Source: an uncultured Campylobacter sp.
GTDB lineage: Bacteria; Campylobacterota; Campylobacteria; Campylobacterales; Campylobacteraceae
Length of the DNA: 58,137 nucleotides
Assembly (NCBI RefSeq): GCF_938045345.1
Contig: NZ_CALIMS010000012.1
Span: forward strand, 1 to 58,137
Reading direction: 5' to 3'
Below the pieces are notes generated by a model. It was not told the origin of the DNA, made no database searches, and was given only the letters and a program-made list of their open reading frames with translations. Within the stretch, counting starts at the first letter, position 1; every line of letters starts with the position of its first letter. A program made the translations under genes and the position numbers. This document shows, piece after piece, positions 15,840 through 24,002 of this stretch.

Positions 15840-17200
15840 TGGCGCGGCAAATTTCAAGAGGCGAGAGCAGACAGGGCATCGCGAGAAATTTATCCGCGCC
15901 GCAGGGCTTGCGCCTTTTTGAAAAAGAGCAAAGCGCCGTAAATTTAAGTAACGCCGCGCGCGCCGTTAAAATTTTAAATCGCAAAAATTTCGTAGCGATC
16001 GCCGCCGCGCGAGATGGCAAAAATTCGAATTTCAAAAATTTCATATCGATTTGCGGCAGCCCCTCTTGCACTTTGCGGCGTGAAATCTTTAGAGGTAAAA
16101 ATTTAAAATCGGGCGCTGCAGGTTGCGCGTGGCACGCAGGCAGCAGGTCGTTAAATTTAAACAGCGAAAACTCCGATGCAAATCCGTCCGCCCCAAAAAC
16201 TCCGCATCGAAAAGCGCTCATCTTAAGCGACGGCCGCAAGGGGCATGAGAACCAAAGCATCGCATTTTGCGAGCTAAAAGGGCTTGAGTTTTGCATTTGT
16301 AGGATCGCTTACGCAAACAAGCTTCTTAAGCTCTGCTCCTACGCGCTTGATTTTTTCGGGCTTTATTTTAAAATTTTTAAGTGCGACCTTGGCGGAAGCG
16401 GCACGGCGGCGGACTACAAAAACGGATCAAATTTAAATAGCCCCGTCGCGTCAGATAGCGCAAATTTAGATGCCGCGGCGGATCGCAATTTAAATTTCGC
16501 GAATTTCGATCTATTTGTAGGCGCGGGCTCTACGAGCTATTACGCGCTGAAATTTTACGCGCGCAGATACGCTAGGCCGAGCGTCGCACTGATGTATCCG
16601 AAAGGCTACCGCAAGGATTTTAGCATCATCATAGCAGGCGCGCACGATCGCCCAGAGCCGCGTGCAAATCTTAAAATTTCGCCCGTCTCGCTTAGTTTTT
16701 CGCGCCCGCCGGGGCTGTATAAGCCGCAGCGCAAATCCATCGGATTTATCATCGGCGGGCCGAATTCCTGCTTTGAGATGGGGGATGAAATTTTAAAGCA
16801 GATAGAGGGCGTAAGGGCGCGGTTTGCGGACTGCGAGTTTGCGCTAACGACCTCTCCGCGCACACCGCGGGCTACCGAGAGCGCGCTAGCCAAGCTTAGC
16901 TGGGATTACAGCGTGATTTACAGCCGCGAGCCAGTAAATCCGATCGGCGATTTTTTGGCGCAGTGCGAGTGGGTTTTTATCAGTGAGGACAGCGTTTCGA
17001 TGATAAGCGAGGCCGTATCTAGCGGTCGCGCGAACGTAGCCATTTTGAGTTTGAAACGTAAAGACGCTCATAATAAATTTGACGATTTTATAAGCGCTCT
17101 CGTTTCTACGGGCTACGCTAGGCGCTACAGCGAGGGCGTGAAGCTAAAAAAGACCGCAAAGTACGATCTGAAGGAATTTGTGAGGGAGATAGAGTTATGA
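15839..17200 (+). CDS. ELM1/DUF1022-like family protein with a long N-terminal extension
   Basis: From about residue 125 the protein reads ALILSDGRKGHENQSIAFCELKG, the start of the ELM1 (mitochondrial fission ELM1-like) family. This family has a glycosyltransferase-like fold and occurs in bacterial envelope-sugar clusters. Later motifs IGFIIGGPNSCFEM and SEDSVSMISEAVSSGR fit this. The start at 15839 (TGATG overlap with waaM) is the only coupled start, but residues 1-120 are unconserved and low-complexity. A second Asn/Ala/Ser-rich insertion lies near 190-215. I see no start nearer the domain, so the extension may be real. The function is probably sugar transfer or LOS export, but unproven. 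Confidence 0.7.
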   Translation: MARQISRGESRQGIARNLSAPQGLRLFEKEQSAVNLSNAARAVKILNRKNFVAIAAARDGKNSNFKNFISICGSPSCTLRREIFRGKNLKSGAAGCAWHAGSRSLNLNSENSDANPSAPKTPHRKALILSDGRKGHENQSIAFCELKGLEFCICRIAYANKLLKLCSYALDFFGLYFKIFKCDLGGSGTAADYKNGSNLNSPVASDSANLDAAADRNLNFANFDLFVGAGSTSYYALKFYARRYARPSVALMYPKGYRKDFSIIIAGAHDRPEPRANLKISPVSLSFSRPPGLYKPQRKSIGFIIGGPNSCFEMGDEILKQIEGVRARFADCEFALTTSPRTPRATESALAKLSWDYSVIYSREPVNPIGDFLAQCEWVFISEDSVSMISEAVSSGRANVAILSLKRKDAHNKFDDFISALVSTGYARRYSEGVKLKKTAKYDLKEFVREIEL

Positions 17201-18273
17201 GGGTCGTGCAAATTTTGCCAGAGCTGAACGAAGGCGGCGTCGAGCGCGGCGTAGTCGAGCTAAATAGGGAGTTTGCACGGCGCGGCATCGAAAATTTCGT
17301 TATCAGTAACGGCGGCAAATTGGCGCCCGAGATAGAAAACGAGGGCGGCGTGCACGTGCAGCTCGACGTTTGCTCTAAAGATATCCTAAGCGTTCCGTCG
17401 CGCGTTTTAAAGCTACGTAAAATTTTAAGCGAGATCACTCCAGACATCGTGCATGTCCGCTCCCGCGTGCCGGCGTGGCTGGTTAAATTTGCTCGCCCGC
17501 GTGCAAAGATCGTAAGCACCGTGCATGGGATAAATTCTGTAAATTTCTACAGCAAGATTATGACCGATGCGGACGCGATCATCTGTCCTAGCGGCTATGC
17601 GCGCGATCACGTGGTACGAAGCTACGGCGTAGATGCGGCCAAGATCACGATCATTCCGCGCGGCATCGATCTAGAAAAATTTAATCCCAAAAATTTAGAC
17701 GAGCGCTTCATTGCGGAATTTCGGCAGAATTTTAACCTCGCGCAGGATGATTTCATCGTCTCGGGCGTTGGGCGCATTACGCAGATTAAGGATTACAAAA
17801 CCCTGATCCGCGCCGCGGCTTTGGCAAGCGAACAAAAGCTTAAAATTTTGATCGTAGGCGGCGCGAGAGCGGATCGCGACGAGTATTTTTCCGAGCTAAA
17901 ATCGCTCGTAGAGGGGCTTGGTCTCTGCGAGCGCGTAATTTTTGCAGGCTCGCAGAGCAAGGTAGCCGAGATTTACTCGCTCTCGTCGGTCACGGTAAGC
18001 GCTTCAAGCAAGCCCGAGAGCTTCGGGCGCTCGATGGCTGAGGCGATAGCGCTAAACTGCCCCGTGATTGCGACGCGCCACGGCGGCGCGCTGGATATCG
18101 TAAGAGAGGGCGAAAACGGTTATTTTTTTGACGCGGGCGACGCGCAGGCGTTAGCGGGGCTGTTTGCCCCCGCGCGCGAGCTGAAATTTGACGGCTACGG
18201 CTACGTTTCGCAAAACTTCAGCCTAAAGCAGATGGTAGAAAAAACGATAAAGGTTTATGAGAGTTTAATATGA
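17197..18273 (+). CDS. Family 4-type glycosyltransferase (LOS assembly)
   Basis: A 358-residue GT-B enzyme. The N-terminal VVQILPELNEGGVERGVVEL is the acceptor-side loop of GT4 enzymes. The C-terminal half carries IIPRGIDLEKFNP, GVGRITQIKDYKTLI and the donor-binding E-x7-E region SKPESFGRSMAEAIALNCPVIATRHGG. These use activated sugars and retain anomeric configuration. It acts in the cytosol on the growing core oligosaccharide; donor and acceptor cannot be told. It overlaps the ELM1-like gene and the small membrane-protein gene by 4 bases each, indicating a coupled operon. Confidence 0.9.
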   Translation: MRVVQILPELNEGGVERGVVELNREFARRGIENFVISNGGKLAPEIENEGGVHVQLDVCSKDILSVPSRVLKLRKILSEITPDIVHVRSRVPAWLVKFARPRAKIVSTVHGINSVNFYSKIMTDADAIICPSGYARDHVVRSYGVDAAKITIIPRGIDLEKFNPKNLDERFIAEFRQNFNLAQDDFIVSGVGRITQIKDYKTLIRAAALASEQKLKILIVGGARADRDEYFSELKSLVEGLGLCERVIFAGSQSKVAEIYSLSSVTVSASSKPESFGRSMAEAIALNCPVIATRHGGALDIVREGENGYFFDAGDAQALAGLFAPARELKFDGYGYVSQNFSLKQMVEKTIKVYESLI

Positions 18274-18449
18274 AAAAATTTTTTTACGAAAACGCGCCTA
18301 GCGGCTGGAGGATCGCATTTTTAACGCTGCTGCTTCTTTGGTGCGCGTCGCTGTTTTTCAAAAACGCGGTCTATCAGATCTCCTTTGCGGCGCTAAGTCT
18401 GGCTACGATTTTGAGCTTTTTGGCTTATCGCGTAAGGATCGAGCGATGA
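18270..18449 (+). CDS. Small two-helix membrane protein of the LOS cluster
   Basis: A 59-residue ORF from an ATG overlapping the previous stop (ATGA) to a TGA overlapping the start of the deacetylase gene (ATGA at 18446). It reads MKKFFYENAPSGWRIAFLTL at the start and has two hydrophobic segments (about 15-30 and 33-53), ending RVRIER. The double 4-base overlap strongly supports translation. I know no family. It may be a partner or membrane anchor for the deacetylase. It also shows that the deacetylase start is 18446 and not further upstream. Confidence 0.7.
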   Translation: MKKFFYENAPSGWRIAFLTLLLLWCASLFFKNAVYQISFAALSLATILSFLAYRVRIER

Positions 18450-19258
18450 TCTACGCGGCGGTTTTGGCTTTTGCGGCGCTTTTTGCGTGGTTTTGCCTGC
18501 GCTTTGCGTGGTGGGCGAAGGACCAACCTTACGAGTATCCGCGCGTGCTGATGTATCATATGATCCGCGAGCATCTGCCAAAGCGCGCCTCTAAATTTAA
18601 CCGTCTGCGCGTAGAGCCCGCCGCGTTTGAGAAGCAGCTTGCGTGGCTGAAGCGAAACGGCTTTACGAGCTACACTCTAAGTGAGCTTGCGAGTTTGGAT
18701 AAAAAGCCCGCAAAGGCGGTTTGCATTACCTTCGACGACGGGTATCGCGATAATCTTACGGGCGCCCTGCCTCTTTTGCAAAAATACGGCTTTAAGGCGA
18801 CGATTTTCATCGTGAACCGGCGCTTTGAGGGGAATTGGGCGACCGATAAGGATCTGAAAAAATCAAGCGATGAGCTAAATCGCGAGGAGATGCTAAGCGA
18901 CGATGAGGTTCGCGAGCTTTTGCAAAGCGGGCTCATCGAGATCGGCTCGCATACGCTCGATCACGCGAACTTACCTAGCTTAGACGCGGCAGAGCAGCTG
19001 CGTCAGATGAGTGAATCAAAGCGCGAAATAGAGGCGAAATTTGACGTCCCTTGCAGCGCCTTTGCCTATCCGTTCGGCTTTTATGACGAGATTAGCGTGC
19101 GCTGCGCGCGCAAGGCGGGCTTTAGCTGCGCCGTTACGACCCAAAACGACGTGTTGCGCCCTCACTACTCAAATTTTGAAATTCCGCGCATCATGGTTAG
19201 CGGCAGGCAGGGGCTTTTTAGCTTCATTTTGAAGATGAGGAAGGGCAGAAATAGATGA
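18446..19258 (+). CDS. Membrane-anchored polysaccharide deacetylase (NodB homology, CE4)
   Basis: The 270-residue protein has an N-terminal signal-anchor (about residues 3-22), then a NodB domain: VLMYHMI, ITFDDGYRDN (the metal-binding Asp pair) and IGSHTLDHANLP (the metal-binding His motif HxxxH). These enzymes remove N-acetyl groups from periplasmic or lipid-linked sugars. The start at 18446 is set by the ATGA overlap with the preceding small membrane protein. A paralogue lies at 22395. The substrate is probably an LOS sugar or its lipid-linked precursor, by context only. Confidence 0.88.
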   Translation: MIYAAVLAFAALFAWFCLRFAWWAKDQPYEYPRVLMYHMIREHLPKRASKFNRLRVEPAAFEKQLAWLKRNGFTSYTLSELASLDKKPAKAVCITFDDGYRDNLTGALPLLQKYGFKATIFIVNRRFEGNWATDKDLKKSSDELNREEMLSDDEVRELLQSGLIEIGSHTLDHANLPSLDAAEQLRQMSESKREIEAKFDVPCSAFAYPFGFYDEISVRCARKAGFSCAVTTQNDVLRPHYSNFEIPRIMVSGRQGLFSFILKMRKGRNR

Positions 19259-20487
19259 AAATCGCCTATCTTTGCTGCTCCAGATTTTACGGCGGCGTCG
19301 AAAAGATCGTGATCGACTCGCTAAATGAGCTTTGCAAAAGCGAGCACGCGGCGCTCATCGTGCCCGATAGGTGCGAGTTTTTACAGCGTCTGGATGCGCG
19401 CGTGCAAATTTATGAGTACAAAAGCCGCGACAAGCGCTACAATCCGTTTTTGTTCGCTGAAATTTATCGGTTTTTACGCTCGGGCGGATTTGAAATTTTA
19501 CATTCGCACGGCGCCAAAGCCGCGCAAATCGGCTTTGTGGTCGAAAAATTTTTAAGCCTTAAGCTTGTCGCGACCAAGCACAACGACCGCAAGGCGCCCG
19601 TTTTCGATCGCGTGCGAAACGTCATCGCAGCCTCGCGCAAGGTCGCAACCACGATAAATCACGCCGCGAAAGTGATATATTTCGGCATAGAGCCGCGGCG
19701 TGAGTTTGCAAATCATGAAATTTTCGCGCTCTGCAAGGACACGGAGGGTGCCGCAAACGTGGCGTCCAAGGAAACAAAGGGTGCGCGCGGCGACTCGGCC
19801 GGCGTTGCGGGTGCGTCGCAAAATATGGCTGACGCTGCGTACACGTCGCAAGATATGCCTGGCAGGGCGGGTGTGTCGCAAGATAGGGCTTTGGATGCGG
19901 ACGCATCGCAAAATAAGACTAGTAGCGTATTCATATCGCAACAGGGCGCAAGCGCGGCGGCGGAAAATTTTAAATTTAGCATCGTAGCGGTCGGCAGGCT
20001 CGATAAGATAAAGGGTTTTGATCTTTTGATTTGCGCCGCAAGCGAGCTGAAATTCGATTTCGAGCTTAAAATTTACGGTCAAGGCGGCGAGAGACAAAAT
20101 TTACAAAATTTAATCGATTCGCTAAATTTGCAGGACCGCGTGCGGCTATGCGGCTTTTGCGACGACGTCGCGACGGCTCTTGCTGCGTCGCACCTGCACG
20201 TCATCAGCTCGCGCAAGGAGGGCTTTCCGGTGATTTTGATCGAAGGTATTTTTTATTCGCCCGTGCTGATATCTACCCGCGTGGGCGGAATTTCGGAAAT
20301 TTTAAGCGAGGAGTTTTTATGCGAGGCGGTGGATCTGGGCGCCAAAATCGATGAAATTTACCGCACTTACGGCAAATACGCCCGGGCTTTTGCGCAAAAA
20401 CACGCCAAGTTCAAGCAAACTTTGACGCTGCAAAATTATATTAGCTCGCTTAAAAATTACTACGAGGAGCTGTTATGCGAAGCCTAA
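19255..20487 (+). CDS. Glycosyltransferase (GT4-like) with an internal 10-residue tandem repeat
   Basis: The N-terminus IAYLCCSRFYGGVEKIVIDS and the middle segment FKFSIVAVGRLDKIKGFDLLI, with the C-terminal SRKEGFPVILIEGIFYSPVLIS, identify a GT-B glycosyltransferase. Between the two Rossmann halves, residues about 162-235 form an insertion that the family lacks. Its core (bases 19804-19953) is five 30-bp units, each giving a 10-residue repeat with the constant SQN/SQD at the centre. The rest aligns with ordinary length. It overlaps the deacetylase gene by 4 bases. Acceptor and donor are unknown. Confidence 0.87.
   Translation: MKIAYLCCSRFYGGVEKIVIDSLNELCKSEHAALIVPDRCEFLQRLDARVQIYEYKSRDKRYNPFLFAEIYRFLRSGGFEILHSHGAKAAQIGFVVEKFLSLKLVATKHNDRKAPVFDRVRNVIAASRKVATTINHAAKVIYFGIEPRREFANHEIFALCKDTEGAANVASKETKGARGDSAGVAGASQNMADAAYTSQDMPGRAGVSQDRALDADASQNKTSSVFISQQGASAAAENFKFSIVAVGRLDKIKGFDLLICAASELKFDFELKIYGQGGERQNLQNLIDSLNLQDRVRLCGFCDDVATALAASHLHVISSRKEGFPVILIEGIFYSPVLISTRVGGISEILSEEFLCEAVDLGAKIDEIYRTYGKYARAFAQKHAKFKQTLTLQNYISSLKNYYEELLCEA
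19804..19953 (+). repeat. Five-unit 30-bp in-frame minisatellite
   Basis: Units begin at 19804, 19834, 19864, 19894 and 19924. Each has TCGCAA at the same position and encodes x-A-x-x-S-Q-(N/D/Q)-x-x-x: VAGASQNMAD, AAYTSQDMPG, RAGVSQDRAL, DADASQNKTS, SVFISQQGAS. The unit length is exactly divisible by three, so unit gain or loss would keep the frame. The units have diverged, which argues for an old array. Confidence 0.85.
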
Positions 20488-20557
20488 ATTTAGGCAAAGT
20501 AGCGATTAATGGATGATATATTTATTCGTTTGGCGTATTTCGGGCATAAATTTAGTC

Positions 20558-20586
20558 TTGTAAATGCTTGATAATAATGTTATAAT
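20558..20586 (+). promoter_or_regulatory. Strong extended -10 promoter
   Basis: TTGTAA (20558-20563), a 17-base spacer, and TATAAT (20581-20586) preceded by TG one base earlier. It lies 19 bases before the ORF at 20606, with AAAGGA as a ribosome binding site. Confidence 0.7.
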
Positions 20587-20605
20587 CCCGAAATAAAGGA
20601 TAAAG

Positions 20606-20839
20606 ATGTCTAAATTAGACGAAGCAAAAGAAAGATTGATGACGCTTAGATTTTGGTTGGGCATAATCGTCGGGCTAATGATTTCGCTTGGCGGTTGGTT
20701 ATTAAATAACTACGAAACGGCAAAAGTATTTATTTTGATTTTAAGCGGATTAGGAATGATTGCTTTGTGTTTTGCTCTAGTGCTGGTTAATAGGAAAATT
20801 GAAAAAAAGTATAAAGAAATACGAGAGTTAAAAAAGTAG
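20606..20839 (+). CDS. Small two-helix membrane protein, unknown function
   Basis: A 77-residue protein with a charged N-terminus (MSKLDEAKERLM), two clear membrane helices (about 16-32 and 40-60) and a highly basic C-terminal helix ending IEKKYKEIRELKK. This topology places both ends in the cytosol. A promoter with an extended -10 lies directly upstream, so it is not simply part of the LOS operon. Its DNA is more AT-rich than the preceding glycosyltransferase. It resembles numerous short, poorly characterised epsilonproteobacterial proteins, but I cannot name a family. Confidence 0.7.
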   Translation: MSKLDEAKERLMTLRFWLGIIVGLMISLGGWLLNNYETAKVFILILSGLGMIALCFALVLVNRKIEKKYKEIRELKK

Positions 20840-20849
20840 GAGGGTAGAG

Positions 20850-20939
20850 ATGGTTGGTTATATAGTAGTTTGTGTGGTGATTTGTAGCTTTGTTTTTGCT
20901 GCCTTTTTGGGTGCACAGTCTGACGATACGGCGGCGTAA
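20850..20939 (+). CDS. 29-residue single-helix membrane peptide
   Basis: A very short ORF: one hydrophobic helix (GYIVVCVVICSFVFAAFLGA) followed by an acidic tail (QSDDTAA). It has an ideal AGGAGGG ribosome binding site and begins 10 bases after the previous gene stops, so translation is plausible. The order small-protein plus tiny-helix recalls bacterial micropeptides that regulate a membrane partner, but no homologue is known to me. Confidence 0.45.
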   Translation: MVGYIVVCVVICSFVFAAFLGAQSDDTAA

Positions 20940-21153
20940 TCAAAAACAGCATGCTATAACTTTTTACTTTCGATGCTAATTGCTTAAGCAAAGGCGGTAT
21001 GGGATTGCTAAATTTTTTATGCCGCTATTATTAAATTTGGATGAGCATTGATGTTTATTGTAAAATCATAAGTGTTAAACGCCACTATTTTCTAGTTCAA
21101 TTTTTAGAAGATTTTGATAATATAATAAGATGAAATATAAGAAAGGAAAATAA

Positions 21154-22398
21154 ATGTTATCAAAATTTGGCTATGAAAAGATTATGGGATATTTATTATA
21201 TATATTGTCTTTAAGTCTTTTTGTAGGTAAGTCTTATAATGTCTTCAGCGCCTTAATAGTAGTTATATTTCTATTCCATACTTTTAAGGAGCGCTTATTT
21301 TGCGTGTTTAAAGATAAATTTTTTATATTTATGTCTATTTGGTGTATATATATGCTGTCTAGTGTAATTTGGGCAACGCATAAAGATGGTATTATTAGTG
21401 CTGCAGGAGTTTTATTCTTATGGGTGCTTTTATATTTGGCGATTAAGACATATCTTGATTCCAAGGATAAATTAGAAAGATTTTTTAAATTTCAAACTTA
21501 TATTGTTTTATTCGTTGCATTCAATGCACTGCTACAATTTCTTATAGGCTATAATATTTTTGGCGTTCCGATTTTGGATGGTAGGGCGACCGATATATTT
21601 TTTTCTAGCAATAGCAGAATTTTCCCTTTTATCTTGCCTCTTTATGTTGGAGTGTTTGGGGCTATGCTTAGTTTGAAAGATCGCTCTTTATCTCATTACA
21701 TTCTATACGGCTCGGCTCTTTTTGGAATTTTAATAGCTGTTCCGCTAAGCGGCTCCAGGGGCCCTTTATTATTGCTTTCCGTGTTTATCCCTATAATAGT
21801 TTGGACTAGCCCTTATAGAAAAACAGCTTTTATTGTGTTGGCTGTTTTATGTGCATGCGTGATTTCTATAGCCTTTAATAGCGATAAATTACAGGATAGG
21901 TTGATTTCTTTAGTACATCCATTCGAGAATCAAAAGCACCTTAGGGTGGCTATTTGGAAAACTGCTATAGAAGAGTTCAAAGATAATCCTATATTAGGCG
22001 TAGGTTTTAAAAATTTTAAATATAGACAATTCGATTACTATAAACCGGAATTTGAAAGTTACGAAATAGACAAGGAACAAAATAAAATGGTTGAACATGC
22101 GCATAGCCCTTGGATGGATATACTTGCAGAGCAAGGAATTGTTGGATTTGGGTTTGCCATTACACTATTTTTTAGTATCCTTTATAATGTTTATAGAAAA
22201 GGAACTTTTATATTGATCGGTGCATTTAGTGTTTTTTATGCATTTTCCTTTTTAAATTCCACTTTTGTAATTTCTAAGAGCCGTTGGTCGTTTTTTATGA
22301 TATTTTCTATAACCATATTTACGCTTGTCGCTAACTATTATAAGTATATAAATTCATCGAGTGATAGAAAAGTTAATGATGTAAAAGAATCAAGATGA
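21154..22398 (+). CDS. waaL: O-antigen ligase / Wzy-like polymerase family membrane protein
   Basis: A 414-residue polytopic protein with about ten to twelve hydrophobic segments. A large periplasmic loop near the C-terminal third contains GVGFKNFKYRQFDYY and EHAHSPWMDILAEQGIVGFG, the Wzy_C/WaaL signature with the functionally important His. Ligases attach lipid-linked glycan to lipid A-core in the periplasm. Its codon use is much more AT-rich than the neighbours, suggesting acquisition or diversifying replacement. It overlaps the second deacetylase gene by 4 bases. The gene symbol is by family and context; a polymerase role is not excluded. Confidence 0.78.
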   Translation: MLSKFGYEKIMGYLLYILSLSLFVGKSYNVFSALIVVIFLFHTFKERLFCVFKDKFFIFMSIWCIYMLSSVIWATHKDGIISAAGVLFLWVLLYLAIKTYLDSKDKLERFFKFQTYIVLFVAFNALLQFLIGYNIFGVPILDGRATDIFFSSNSRIFPFILPLYVGVFGAMLSLKDRSLSHYILYGSALFGILIAVPLSGSRGPLLLLSVFIPIIVWTSPYRKTAFIVLAVLCACVISIAFNSDKLQDRLISLVHPFENQKHLRVAIWKTAIEEFKDNPILGVGFKNFKYRQFDYYKPEFESYEIDKEQNKMVEHAHSPWMDILAEQGIVGFGFAITLFFSILYNVYRKGTFILIGAFSVFYAFSFLNSTFVISKSRWSFFMIFSITIFTLVANYYKYINSSSDRKVNDVKESR

Positions 22399-23186
22399 AC
22401 TATATTTTTATGTTTCTGATCTTTGCCGCCGTAGCGGGCGTTTCGCTGCGGTATAACTGGTGGCGGATCCCGCAGAGCTGGCATAAGGCACGGGTGCTGA
22501 TGTATCATAGCATAGAGGAGCACAAGGGCGATAAATTCGACAAATGGCGGCTAAGACCTGCTGATTTTGAAAGACAGATCGCGTGGCTTGCAAAAAACGG
22601 CTTTAAAAGCTTTAAGCTTAGCGAGCTTATCGCGCTAGAGCGGCTGCCTAAAAAGGCTGTTTGCATCACATTCGACGACGGGTTTGAAAATAATTTTACT
22701 AGCGCCTTTGAAATTTTGAAAAAATACGATTTTAAAGCGAGTATATTTTTGGTGCCGGATGCCGTGCAAAACGACTGGGAGCGTGTCAACACCGCTCATC
22801 TCGCGCGGATGCTGAGCGAGGAGCAAATTTTAAAAATGCAAGCAAGCGGGCTGGTGGAGTTTGGCGCGCATACGATGCACCACGTAAATTTAGACCTTAC
22901 CTACGCGAGCGATCCGCAGCTCGCCGTAGATGAGATCATCGCATCCAAGGCTCGCGTAGCAAGTATTTGCGCTCAGCCTTGCGAGGTGTTTGCCTACCCG
23001 TACGGTAAATTTAACGACGAAATTTTAAATATCGCCAGATCAAATTTCAAAGGCGCGGTAGTTGTCAAGCGCGGACTTTACGAGGCGGGCGACGACAGAC
23101 ACGCCGTAAAGCGTATCGGCATTTTGGGCACGGAGGGGTTTTTTGATTTTTGGCTGAAATTTACGAGGATAAGGAACAAACTATGA
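22395..23186 (+). CDS. Membrane-anchored polysaccharide deacetylase (NodB homology), paralogue of 18446
   Basis: The 263-residue protein has a short N-terminal anchor (FMFLIFAAVAGVSLRY), then VLMYHSIEEH, ITFDDGFENNF with the metal-binding Asp pair, and FGAHTMHHVNLD with the HxxxH-type motif. Its alignment with the deacetylase at 18446 is obvious by eye over the whole length (for example ARVLMYHxIxEH and LAWLxxNGFxSxxLSEL), so the two arose by duplication. It lies between waaL and the family 2 glycosyltransferase with 4-base overlaps on both sides. It probably deacetylates a second LOS sugar or a different precursor. Confidence 0.88.
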   Translation: MNYIFMFLIFAAVAGVSLRYNWWRIPQSWHKARVLMYHSIEEHKGDKFDKWRLRPADFERQIAWLAKNGFKSFKLSELIALERLPKKAVCITFDDGFENNFTSAFEILKKYDFKASIFLVPDAVQNDWERVNTAHLARMLSEEQILKMQASGLVEFGAHTMHHVNLDLTYASDPQLAVDEIIASKARVASICAQPCEVFAYPYGKFNDEILNIARSNFKGAVVVKRGLYEAGDDRHAVKRIGILGTEGFFDFWLKFTRIRNKL

Positions 23187-23938
23187 TTAAAGCATCCGTT
23201 TATGCGATAGTGATGAATGAGGAGCGCCACATCGAGCGTATGCTGCGTAGCGTGGCGGATTTCGCCGAGATCATAATCGTCGATAGCGGCAGCACCGATG
23301 CCACGCTGCAAATCGCGCGTAAATTTACCGATAAAATTTACCACCACGATTGGCAGGGCGAGGGGGTGCAGAAAAACTATGCGTTTTCGCTCTGCAGCAA
23401 CGAATGGGTGCTAAATCTCGACGGCGACGAGGAGGTAAGTCCTGAGCTAAAGGGCGAGATAGAGGAGTTTATGAGCCAGAGCGATTACTCGGCGCTGGAT
23501 ATTAAATTTCACGAATACTCGCTAGGGCGCAAGTGCTCGGATCTCGTGCGCAAAAATACTCACATCCGCTTCTTTCGTAAGGAGTGCGGCGAGTATAAAA
23601 ATATGGGGGTGCACGCGCAAATTTCGATCATAAAAGGCGCGGTGAAAAAGAGCAAATTTTGCATTAATCACTTTAGCGAAAAGCCGATTGCAGAGCTCGT
23701 TATGAAAAATAACAACTACTCTACGCTGCGCGCGCAGGGGGATTTTGAGAAGGGCAAGAAGCCGAGCCTTGCGAAGCTTTTGCTGATCTATCCGTTTGCG
23801 TTTTTTAAATCGTACATTTTGCGCAGATCGCTTTTTGACGGGCGCAAAGGATTTATCACGGCAAATATTAACGCATTTTACGCGTTTTTAAAAGAGGCGA
23901 AACTTTACGAGAAGTATCTTAAAAAGGGCGAAAATTAA
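23183..23938 (+). CDS. Family 2 glycosyltransferase (WaaE/KdtX-like, LOS core)
   Basis: The GT-A enzyme has VYAIVMNEERHIERMLRSV, the nucleotide-binding VDSGSTDATLQIA, and the LDGDEEV metal-binding motif. The pattern is that of WaaE-type beta-glucosyltransferases of the inner core. I chose ATG at 23183, which overlaps the deacetylase stop (ATGA) and precedes the family start IKASVYAIV, over an in-frame start at 23150. This gives 251 residues, usual for the family. It closes the LOS cluster; purL follows after 64 bases. Confidence 0.88.
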   Translation: MIKASVYAIVMNEERHIERMLRSVADFAEIIIVDSGSTDATLQIARKFTDKIYHHDWQGEGVQKNYAFSLCSNEWVLNLDGDEEVSPELKGEIEEFMSQSDYSALDIKFHEYSLGRKCSDLVRKNTHIRFFRKECGEYKNMGVHAQISIIKGAVKKSKFCINHFSEKPIAELVMKNNNYSTLRAQGDFEKGKKPSLAKLLLIYPFAFFKSYILRRSLFDGRKGFITANINAFYAFLKEAKLYEKYLKKGEN

Positions 23939-24002
23939 TCGAAATGATAGAAAATTTTAGTTATTATTGCGACCTAAATTTAACGGCGAAAAGGGCGAAA
24001 AA

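Noticed and set aside
19552..20097. 181-codon minus-strand frame with repeated RHILRR-type units
   Set aside because: It is the antisense of the 30-bp minisatellite in the glycosyltransferase; the sense frame carries conserved motifs on both sides.
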